Positions 6,059-11,595 of a DNA stretch of 12,829 nt are shown in pieces (the stretch's first letter is position 1; each line of letters begins with the position of its first letter). The position numbers and the translations under genes were made by a program. The stretch comes from an uncultured Devosia sp. (GTDB lineage: Bacteria > Pseudomonadota > Alphaproteobacteria > Rhizobiales > Devosiaceae). Location: positions 1-12,829 of the forward strand of contig CAJYKO010000088.1 in the NCBI GenBank assembly GCA_913775215.1. The letters are read 5' to 3'. The notes under the pieces were generated by a model. The model worked only from the letters and a program-made list of their open reading frames with translations, did not search any database and was not told where the DNA came from.

Positions 6059-7642
6059 ATGTTTGAGAGCTTAAGCGACCGGCTTGGCAAGATTTTCGAT
6101 GGGCTTCGTGGACGCGGCGCGCTCAGCGCTGCCGATGTCGATGCGGCCATGCGCGAAATCCGCCGGGCGCTGATCGAGGCCGACGTTTCGCTCGAAGTCG
6201 TCCGCGCCTTTGTCGAGCAGGTCCGCGAACGCGCCGTCGGCGCCGAAGTTACCCGCTCGGTGACCCCCGGCCAGCAAGTCGTCAAAATCGTCAATGACGA
6301 GCTGGTCCAGGTCCTGGGCTCCGATGCCGTCACCATCGATCTCAATGCCCCGGCGCCGGTTACCTTGCTCATGGTTGGTCTCCAGGGTTCTGGTAAGACG
6401 ACGACCACGGCGAAAATTGCAAAACGCCTCAAGGACCGCCAGAAGAAGAAGGTTCTTCTCGCCTCGCTCGATACCCGCCGCCCGGCTGCCATGGAGCAGC
6501 TCCGCGTGCTCGGCGAACAGGTCGGCGTCGATACCCTGCCGATCATAACCACTGAAACGCCGGTCGAGATCGCCCGCCGCGCCGAGCGCGAGGGCCGTCT
6601 GGGTGGCTATGACGTTCTCATTCTCGATACCGCCGGCCGCACCCATATCGACGAAGAGCTGATGGTTGAAACGGTCTCCATCAAGGAGATCGCAAAACCC
6701 CACGAAATTCTGCTCGTCGTCGACGCCCTGACCGGCCAGGACGCGATCAATGTCGCGCGCTCCTTCGATACGCGTCTCGATGTCACCGGCATCGTCATGA
6801 CCCGCGTCGATGGCGATGGTCGCGGTGGTGCAGCGCTGTCCATGCGCGCCGCCACCGGCAAGCCGATCAAGCTGATCGGCGTCGGCGAAAAGATGGATGC
6901 GCTCGAGGACTTCCATCCCGCGCGCATCGCCGACCGCATTCTCGGCATGGGCGATATCGTTTCGCTCGTCGAAAAGGCCGCCGAGCACGTCACGGCCGAA
7001 GACGCCCAGAAGATGGCGCAAAAGCTCAAGAAGGGCTCGTTCGATCTCGACGATCTGCGCGCCCAGCTTCTGCAGATGAAGAAGATGGGCGGCATGGGTG
7101 GCCTCATGGGCATGTTGCCCGGCGCGGGCCAGCTCAAGAAAGCCATGGCTGGCGCCAATGTCGACGAAAAGGTGTTTGACCGCCAGATTGCCATCATCAA
7201 TTCCATGACCAAGAAAGAGCGGGCCAATCCTGACCTGCTTAATGCCTCGCGCCGCAAGCGTATCGCTGCGGGCGCCGGCGTCGACGTCTCGGAAATCAAC
7301 AAGCTCGCCAAGCAGCACCGCCAGATGGCGGATATGATGAAGAAAGTGTCCAAGGGCGGCATGGGCGCCCTGGGTGGCATGTTCGGCGGCAAGATGGGCG
7401 GCATGCTCGGTGGCATGCCCGATCTCTCCAAGATGGACCCCAAGCAGCTCGAGCAGATGGCCCGCCAGGCCGGTATCAATCCCGAGCAATTGAAGGGTCT
7501 GCCCTCGGCCGATCTGCCGATGAGCGACAAGCTGCCCACCGACGTCAACAAGCTTTTAAAATCCGCTGGCGGTCCGGGCCTTCCCGGTCTGGGCGGTGCT
7601 CCCCGTTTCCCTGGCCTTCCTGGCCTGGGCAAGAAGAAATAA
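6059..7642 (+). CDS. ffh: Signal recognition particle protein Ffh
   Basis: Ffh is the SRP54 homologue. It binds SRP RNA and signal sequences at the ribosome and pairs with FtsY for membrane targeting. The protein has 527 residues. The N domain covers about 1-95. The G domain has P-loop GLQGSGKTTT (107-116), DTAGR (190-194) and TRVDGDGRGG (248-257), the TR form being common in alphaproteobacteria. The methionine-rich M domain starts at about 325 and carries the RNA-binding signature SRRKRIAAGAG (397-407). The tail is longer than in E. coli: glycine/methionine repeats at 433-453 and a PGLPGLG-rich end closing in KKK. The ATG at 6059 has GAAGGA about 8 nt upstream. The upstream open frame is non-coding. 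rpsP follows after 34 bp. Confidence 0.98.
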   Translation: MFESLSDRLGKIFDGLRGRGALSAADVDAAMREIRRALIEADVSLEVVRAFVEQVRERAVGAEVTRSVTPGQQVVKIVNDELVQVLGSDAVTIDLNAPAPVTLLMVGLQGSGKTTTTAKIAKRLKDRQKKKVLLASLDTRRPAAMEQLRVLGEQVGVDTLPIITTETPVEIARRAEREGRLGGYDVLILDTAGRTHIDEELMVETVSIKEIAKPHEILLVVDALTGQDAINVARSFDTRLDVTGIVMTRVDGDGRGGAALSMRAATGKPIKLIGVGEKMDALEDFHPARIADRILGMGDIVSLVEKAAEHVTAEDAQKMAQKLKKGSFDLDDLRAQLLQMKKMGGMGGLMGMLPGAGQLKKAMAGANVDEKVFDRQIAIINSMTKKERANPDLLNASRRKRIAAGAGVDVSEINKLAKQHRQMADMMKKVSKGGMGALGGMFGGKMGGMLGGMPDLSKMDPKQLEQMARQAGINPEQLKGLPSADLPMSDKLPTDVNKLLKSAGGPGLPGLGGAPRFPGLPGLGKKK

Positions 7643-7676
7643 CCCAACTCAAAACATCAACCCCAGGAACAAGAAA

Positions 7677-8039
7677 ATGTCCCTCAAGATCCGTCTGGCT
7701 CGCGCCGGCACCAAGAAGCGCCCGTTCTACCACATCGTCATCGCCGACGCCCGTTCCCCGCGCGATGGCCGTTTCATCGAAAAGATCGGCACCTTCAACC
7801 CGCTGCTGGCCAAGGACGCTGAAAACCGCGTCGTGCTCAACACCGAACGCGCCCAGCACTGGGTTGGCGTTGGTGCCCAGCCAACCGACCGCGTCCTGCG
7901 CTTCCTCGACGCTGCCGGTCTCGCCAAGCGCGAAGCCCGCAACAACCCGAACAAGGGCGAACCCGGCACCAAGGCCAAGGAACGCGCCGAAGAAAAGGCC
8001 GCCAAGGCCGCTGCTGCCGCCGAAGGCGCTGCTGAATAA
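7677..8039 (+). CDS. rpsP: 30S ribosomal protein S16
   Basis: S16 is a small-subunit assembly protein that binds 16S rRNA. The 120-residue protein starts MSLKIRLARAGTKKRPFYHI and has the family core ADARSPRDGRFIEKIGTFNP and NTERAQHWVGVGAQPTDRV. It ends in a Lys/Ala/Glu-rich tail from about residue 82, an extension usual in alphaproteobacteria. The ATG at 7677 has AGGA about 9 nt upstream. It lies 34 bp after ffh and is probably co-transcribed with it. An intrinsic terminator follows, so this transcript should end here instead of running into rimM-trmD-rplS as in many proteobacteria. Confidence 0.98.
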   Translation: MSLKIRLARAGTKKRPFYHIVIADARSPRDGRFIEKIGTFNPLLAKDAENRVVLNTERAQHWVGVGAQPTDRVLRFLDAAGLAKREARNNPNKGEPGTKAKERAEEKAAKAAAAAEGAAE

Positions 8040-8070
8040 TTTTTGGGTCTTTGGACCTGCGAATGGAAAG

Positions 8071-8098
8071 GCCCCGGTGGAGACACCGGGGCTTTTTT
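8071..8098 (+). terminator. Intrinsic terminator after rpsP
   Basis: A perfect 9-bp stem, GCCCCGGTG and CACCGGGGC, with a GAGA loop (8071-8092) is followed directly by six T residues. It lies 31 bp past the rpsP stop. A-rich bases before the stem can pair with the T run. This is a textbook rho-independent terminator for the ffh-rpsP transcript. Confidence 0.93.
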
Positions 8099-8106
8099 GC
8101 GCGGTA

Positions 8107-8134
8107 TTGAAAGTGATGTATATTATGGTAATAT
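8107..8134 (+). promoter_or_regulatory. Candidate brnTA promoter
   Basis: TTGAAA (8107-8112) and TAATAT (8129-8134) are spaced by 16 bp. The -10 box lies inside the right arm of the palindrome, and the predicted start of transcription falls on or next to the brnT ATG. An alternative pair, TTGCGC (8097-8102) with TATATT (8119-8124), also fits at 16 bp. Both overlap the palindrome, as expected for an autorepressed promoter. Confidence 0.5.
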
Positions 8135-8139
8135 ACATC
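8115..8139. promoter_or_regulatory. Perfect palindrome, likely BrnA operator
   Basis: Two exact 11-bp arms, GATGTATATTA and TAATATACATC, flank TGG. The last base directly precedes the brnT ATG at 8140. The AT-rich site stands out from the GC-rich surroundings and overlaps the candidate -10 boxes. BrnA antitoxins are ribbon-helix-helix proteins known to repress their own promoter, so an operator role is the simplest reading. Confidence 0.7.
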
Positions 8140-8442
8140 ATGATCGACTGGAGCCGAGTTCAAGGGTTCGATTGGGACGCCGGAAACGCACGCAAGAGCG
8201 TCGACAAACATGGCGTGTCTCAGGCCGAGGCCGAACAGATGTTCTTCAATCAGCCGCTTCTCACGCTTGCTGATGCCAAGCATAGCGATGTGGAACCTCG
8301 TTTTCACGCACTGGGGCATTCCAACGATAGAAGGCTGCTGCATCTGACCTTCACCTTGCGCCATGACGAGACGCGCATTCGGGTGATCTCTGTGCGCGAT
8401 ATGAATCGCAAGGAAAGGATCGTTTATGAGCAAGTCTCTTAA
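8140..8442 (+). CDS. brnT: BrnT family toxin
   Basis: BrnT is the toxin of a type II toxin-antitoxin pair, a RelE-fold ribonuclease first characterised in Brucella abortus that inhibits translation. The 100-residue protein has the family core: FDWDAGNARKSVDKHGVS near the N-terminus, EAEQMFF, and the late strands TFTLRHDETRIRVISVRDMNRKERIVYE. I chose ATG 8140 from the usual length. ATGs at 8116 and 8125 are in frame but would be encoded by the palindrome. No Shine-Dalgarno precedes 8140, so initiation may be leaderless or use one of those upstream codons. It overlaps brnA by 17 bp, and the toxin-first order is normal for this family. It sits between two housekeeping transcripts, suggesting acquisition. 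Confidence 0.88.
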   Translation: MIDWSRVQGFDWDAGNARKSVDKHGVSQAEAEQMFFNQPLLTLADAKHSDVEPRFHALGHSNDRRLLHLTFTLRHDETRIRVISVRDMNRKERIVYEQVS

Positions 8443-8695
8443 GCCGATACCGACGTTCGAGACGGAAGCGGAAGAACGTGCGTTCTGGGAGAGCCACGAC
8501 ACCACCGACTATGTCGATTGGAGCACGGCGAAACAGGTCGTCATGCCCAATCTCAAGTTGTCGTCAGCGTCTATTTCCCTACGCCTGCCGATCGGCTTGC
8601 TGGATCAGATTAAGGCCGCCGCCAACAAGCGCGATGTGCCCTATCAATCGCTGATCAAGATCTGGCTCGCTGAAAAGGTCGACAGCACCAAATAG
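8426..8695 (+). CDS. brnA: BrnA family antitoxin (ribbon-helix-helix)
   Basis: BrnA neutralises BrnT by complex formation and represses the operon through DNA binding. The 89-residue protein carries the family block EAEERAFWESHDTTDYVDWS (14-33) and the C-terminal ribbon-helix-helix: strand ASISLRLP, then helices LLDQIKAAANKRDVPYQSLIKIWLAEKV. The ATG at 8426 lies inside the 3' end of brnT and has AAGGAT about 5 nt upstream, a much better ribosome site than brnT has. That arrangement could favour antitoxin over toxin. The stop codon abuts the hairpin shared with the end of leuB. Confidence 0.9.
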   Translation: MSKSLKPIPTFETEAEERAFWESHDTTDYVDWSTAKQVVMPNLKLSSASISLRLPIGLLDQIKAAANKRDVPYQSLIKIWLAEKVDSTK

Positions 8696-8722
8696 AAAAG
8701 CCCCGATCGAGAGACCGGGGCT
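8696..8722 (-). terminator. Intrinsic terminator of leuB, hairpin also ends brnTA
   Basis: The hairpin at 8699-8722 has a 10-bp stem (AGCCCCGATC against GACCGGGGCT, one mismatch) with a GAGA loop. On the minus strand it is followed by TTTTC, 25 bp past the leuB stop, so it fits a leuB terminator. In the plus direction it follows brnA directly but has no T run. Confidence 0.75.
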
Positions 8723-8747
8723 GTTGGCATGACGCCGAGTTTGGATC

Positions 8748-9848
8748 TTACGCCTTCAACTTGGCCAAGATCGCTGCGCCCATTTCCTCCGTGCCAACCG
8801 TCTTGCGGTTGTCCTGAGCGATGTCGGCGCAGCGCAGGCCGTCGGCCAGAACTGCGGCGATGGCGCCTTCGACCCTGTCGGCCAGTTCGATCATGCCGAA
8901 CGAATAGCGCAGCGCCATGGCGTGCGAGGCGATCATGGCGATGGGGTTGGCAATGCCCTTGCCGGCAATATCGGGCGCCGAGCCGTGGACAGGCTCATAC
9001 ATGGCCTTGCGCTTGCCGGTGACGGCATCGGGCGCACCGAGTGCTGCCGATGGCAGCATGCCGAGCGAACCGGTCAGCATGGCGGCAACGTCCGAAAGAA
9101 TATCGCCAAAGAGGTTATCGGTGACGATCACGTCGAACTGCTTTGGATTGCGCACCAACTGCATGGCGCAATTGTCGGCAAGGATATGGTTGAAGGCGAC
9201 GTCAGAATAGTCCTTGGCGACAGTGCGGACGACTTCGTCCCAAAGCACGCCCGACTTCATGACGTTCTTCTTGTCTGCCGAGTGGATCTTGTTGCCACGG
9301 GTGCGGGCGAGATCGAAGGCGACGCGGGCGATGCGGTCGATTTCATAGGTCTCGTAGACCTGGGTATCGACGCCGCGCTTCTGGCCATTGCCGAGATCGG
9401 TGATTTCCTTGGGCTCGCCGAAATAGACGCCACCGGTCAGTTCGCGCACGATCAGGATATCGAGGCCTTCGACCAGCTCGCGCTTGAGCGCAGAAGCATC
9501 GGCCAGCGCGGGATAGCAGATAGCGGGGCGGAGGTTCGCAAAGAGCCCAAGGTCCTTGCGAAGACGCAGGAGTGCGGCTTCCGGGCGCTTGTCATAAGGA
9601 ACATTGTCCCACTTGGGACCACCCACGGCGCCAAAGATCACGGCATCAGCCTTGAGCGCCTTGGCCATGTCGTCTTCGGAAATGGCTTCGCCATGCGCGT
9701 CATAGGCGCAGCCGCCGGCAAGGCCGGTATCGATGGCGAAGTCCGTCAGGCCCTCGGCATTGGACCAGGCGATGATCTTTTCGACCTCGACCATGATTTC
9801 AGTGCCGATGCCGTCGCCGGGCAGCAGAAAGAGGGAATGGGTGGCCAT
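8748..9848 (-). CDS. leuB: 3-isopropylmalate dehydrogenase
   Basis: LeuB oxidatively decarboxylates 3-isopropylmalate to 2-oxoisocaproate with NAD+, the step after LeuCD in leucine synthesis. The 366-residue protein opens LFLLPGDGIGTEIM. It carries RELTGGVYFGEP, the catalytic Tyr in YETYEIDRIARVAF, the catalytic Lys in KNVMKSG and the metal-binding Asp residues in DNLFGDILSD. The cofactor segment EPVHGSAPDIAGKGIANP is present. ATG 9848 has GGCGAGGAG about 9 nt upstream; the frame open to 9932 lies in the promoter region. A terminator separates it from the upstream leuD-GNAT-Rid unit, so it probably has its own promoter. Confidence 0.98.
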   Translation of the reverse strand: MATHSLFLLPGDGIGTEIMVEVEKIIAWSNAEGLTDFAIDTGLAGGCAYDAHGEAISEDDMAKALKADAVIFGAVGGPKWDNVPYDKRPEAALLRLRKDLGLFANLRPAICYPALADASALKRELVEGLDILIVRELTGGVYFGEPKEITDLGNGQKRGVDTQVYETYEIDRIARVAFDLARTRGNKIHSADKKNVMKSGVLWDEVVRTVAKDYSDVAFNHILADNCAMQLVRNPKQFDVIVTDNLFGDILSDVAAMLTGSLGMLPSAALGAPDAVTGKRKAMYEPVHGSAPDIAGKGIANPIAMIASHAMALRYSFGMIELADRVEGAIAAVLADGLRCADIAQDNRKTVGTEEMGAAILAKLKA

Positions 9849-9893
9849 TTGGGGAAACTCCTCGCCGTACTGGTGGGTACACCTTGGCCCGGC

Positions 9894-9922
9894 ACATAGC
9901 TTTATTTTGGGTTTTCGCGCAA
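9894..9922 (-). promoter_or_regulatory. Candidate leuB promoter
   Basis: On the minus strand, CTTGCGC (with TTGCGC at 9922-9917) and CTATGT (9899-9894) are spaced by 17 bp. This resembles the alphaproteobacterial CTTGAC-N17-CTATAT consensus. It lies just downstream of the Rid-gene terminator and would give a leader of about 40 nt. No leucine-codon-rich leader peptide is visible. Confidence 0.4.
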
Positions 9923-9930
9923 GAGTGCCC

Positions 9931-9961
9931 AAAACAAAACAGCGCCCCCGAGGAGCGCTGT
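9931..9961 (-). terminator. Intrinsic terminator of the leuD-GNAT-Rid unit
   Basis: The arms ACAGCGC and GCGCTGT (9939-9945 and 9955-9961), with a GC-rich inner part, form a hairpin 32 bp past the Rid-gene stop. On the minus strand it continues TTTGTTTTG. This fits rho-independent termination and separates the unit from leuB. Confidence 0.85.
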
Positions 9962-9993
9962 CAGTGTTAACGGAATGCTACCGAAACCACGCC

Positions 9994-10389
9994 TTAAGCG
10001 TGGCTGGTTGCTGCCCCAATGCGGGCGGTCACTTCGATCTCGATCTTCATGCCTTCCTCGATCATCGCAACGATCAGCATGGAGGCGGCAGGACGGATAT
10101 CCTTGAAGACCGGACCGACAGCCGCAACGACTTCGTCGACATAAGACCGATCGCCAACATAATAGACGACGCGGACCGTATCTTGGATCGAAGAGCCGGC
10201 TTCCTTGAGCGCCTTGTCGATGGTCGCCAGCGCATTTTTCGCTTGGTCGCCAACGCTTTCGGGCATCTTCATCGTGGCATAGTCATAGCCCGTCGTGCCC
10301 GAGACATAGACGGTGTCTTCATGGCGCACAGCGCGGGAATAGCCGAAGGTGGCTTCGAAGGGCGAACCGGTGGAGACGCGCTGGACCAT
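9994..10389 (-). CDS. Rid/YjgF/UK114 family protein lacking the catalytic arginine
   Basis: This 131-residue protein has the Rid fold: GYSRAVRHEDTVYVSGTTG near the start, QAKNALATIDKALKEAG in the middle and KIEIEVTA at the end. True RidA enzymes hydrolyse reactive enamine or imine intermediates and need an arginine in the PARS motif (Arg105 in E. coli). Here the matching segment reads PAAS (residues 100-103), with alanine in that place. It therefore probably belongs to a Rid subfamily without imine deaminase activity, and its function is unknown. ATG 10389 was preferred over TTG 10398, which overlaps the upstream stop. It follows the GNAT gene by 5 bp and ends the leuD unit. Confidence 0.87.
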   Translation of the reverse strand: MVQRVSTGSPFEATFGYSRAVRHEDTVYVSGTTGYDYATMKMPESVGDQAKNALATIDKALKEAGSSIQDTVRVVYYVGDRSYVDEVVAAVGPVFKDIRPAASMLIVAMIEEGMKIEIEVTARIGAATSHA

Positions 10390-10394
10390 TTGAA

Positions 10395-10823
10395 TCAACT
10401 CAAGGTTTTGTGGAGGAAATGCCGGGAAAAGCCGGGCGGATAGTCGGGCAGGACGCCGAATTCGGCATAGCCGAGCTTCTTGTAAAAGCCCGGCGCCTGG
10501 AAGGAAAAGGTATCGAGCCAGATGCCGATGCAGCCGTGGTCTTTTGCGACCTTTTCGGCCTCCGCCATCAGCTTTTCGCCAAGACCCTGGCCACGCAGGT
10601 GCTCGGGGATGAAGAGAAGCTCGACGAACATCCGGCTATAGCTGACGCGGGCGGAGAGCCCACCGACGGACAGGCCGGTTTCGGGGTCTTTCAGCGCCAG
10701 CGCAATGGTGCGCGGAGAACCAAAGCGGTTCTCCGTCTTGGCGGCATTGTAGGCGATGAGACCATCGAGAATGGCCACGCGCGTTTCGGCTTGCGGCTCG
10801 GCCTCGAAGACGATCTCCGACAT
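10395..10823 (-). CDS. GNAT family N-acetyltransferase
   Basis: This 142-residue protein is a small GNAT-fold acetyltransferase of unknown substrate. The acetyl-CoA pyrophosphate-binding motif is RGQGLG (77-82), preceded by the strand MFVELLFIPEHL and followed by a helix, GEKLMAEAEKVAKDHG. The late motif FSFQAPGFYKKLGYAEFG is the usual end of the fold. There is no signal or membrane segment. The ATG at 10823 lies 5 bp after the leuD stop with only a weak ribosome site, so it is probably translated by coupling. Linkage to leuD does not by itself indicate a role in leucine synthesis. Confidence 0.9.
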   Translation of the reverse strand: MSEIVFEAEPQAETRVAILDGLIAYNAAKTENRFGSPRTIALALKDPETGLSVGGLSARVSYSRMFVELLFIPEHLRGQGLGEKLMAEAEKVAKDHGCIGIWLDTFSFQAPGFYKKLGYAEFGVLPDYPPGFSRHFLHKTLS

Positions 10824-10828
10824 GGGTT

Positions 10829-11434
10829 TTAGAGCCAGGGACGCTCGGATGCCATCTTGCCCTCGAACGAGGAAATGGCAGGATCGGACTTCAGTGTGCC
10901 CGCGATATCGTCGAGACCTTCGAGCAGGATATGCTTGCGCGCCGGGTCGATATCGAAATGGAGCGTGCCGCCATCGGGGCCTTTGATGGTCTGCGCTTCG
11001 AGGTCGATGGTCAGCGTGGCGTTCGAGCCGCGGTCAGCGTCGTCGAGCAAAAGCTTCAGCTGCTCGGCCGAAACGACGAGCGGCAAAATACCGTTTTTGA
11101 AACAGTTGTTATAGAAGATGTCGGCAAAGCTGGTCGAAATCACGCAGCGGATGCCGAAATCGGCCAATGCCCACGGGGCATGCTCGCGGCTCGATCCACA
11201 GCCGAAGTTGTCGCCGGCAATGATGATCTTGGCCTGGCGATAGGCGGACTTGTTGAGGACGAAATCAGGGTTTTCCGATCCGTCTTCATTGTAGCGCATC
11301 TCGGAAAAGAGAGCGGTGCCGAGGCCGGTGCGCTTGATCGTCTTGAGGTACTGCTTGGGGATGATCATATCGGTATCGATATTGATGATCGGCAGGGGTG
11401 CTGCGACACCCGTCAATGTGGTGAACTTTTCCAT
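10829..11434 (-). CDS. leuD: 3-isopropylmalate dehydratase small subunit
   Basis: LeuD is the small, swivelling subunit that completes the isopropylmalate isomerase active site with LeuC. It has 201 residues, the usual length. It starts MEKFTTLTGVAAPLP, then NIDTDMIIPKQYLK, and carries the signature GDNFGCGSSREHAPWAL. SFADIFYNNCFKNGILPL is also conserved. ATG 11434 has GAGG 7 nt upstream; the frame is open to 11527 but that part lies in the promoter region. It is the first gene of a leftward unit with the GNAT and Rid genes, and is far from leuC on the opposite strand. Confidence 0.97.
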   Translation of the reverse strand: MEKFTTLTGVAAPLPIINIDTDMIIPKQYLKTIKRTGLGTALFSEMRYNEDGSENPDFVLNKSAYRQAKIIIAGDNFGCGSSREHAPWALADFGIRCVISTSFADIFYNNCFKNGILPLVVSAEQLKLLLDDADRGSNATLTIDLEAQTIKGPDGGTLHFDIDPARKHILLEGLDDIAGTLKSDPAISSFEGKMASERPWL

Positions 11435-11481
11435 CACGAAACCTCGCTTTATGCTCGGTCTTTGAGCCAAAGCGGGACCGG

Positions 11482-11544
11482 GGTCAAGTCGGACGGGGGC
11501 AAAAGCGTTCGGCGCTTGACCGCTCACAGCCCCTATGTCTACTG
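11482..11544. promoter_or_regulatory. Divergent promoter region between leuD and the PAS-HTH gene
   Basis: GGTCAAG (11482-11488) and CTTGACC (11515-11521) form a perfect 7-bp inverted repeat 26 bp apart. Each is a consensus-like -35 box pointing outwards. Rightwards, CTACTG follows 17 bp after TTGACC and makes a fair promoter for the PAS-HTH gene. Leftwards, the -10 for leuD is poor (CAAAGA). The repeat may be two promoters, an operator, or both. Confidence 0.4.
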
Positions 11545-11595
11545 CTACGCCTCAAGAATTTACGCGCACGTCATCTTGCTTACCGGGGGGTAGCA

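Noticed and set aside
5803..6552. Long minus-strand open frame opposite the 5' part of ffh
   Set aside because: It is an antisense shadow of ffh, rich in Ser/Arg/Ala, and extends into non-coding sequence. The ffh motifs on the plus strand are complete.
6071..7489. 472-residue minus-strand open frame inside ffh
   Set aside because: High-GC antisense shadow with histidine- and aspartate-rich composition; the plus strand encodes a complete Ffh.
8116..8139. Extension of BrnT to ATG 8116, adding MYIMVIYI
   Set aside because: Those codons are made by the palindrome and make the protein longer than usual. Kept only as an alternative start.
11435..11595. Leucine attenuator upstream of leuD
   Set aside because: No short frame with a run of leucine codons and no terminator/antiterminator pair was seen.
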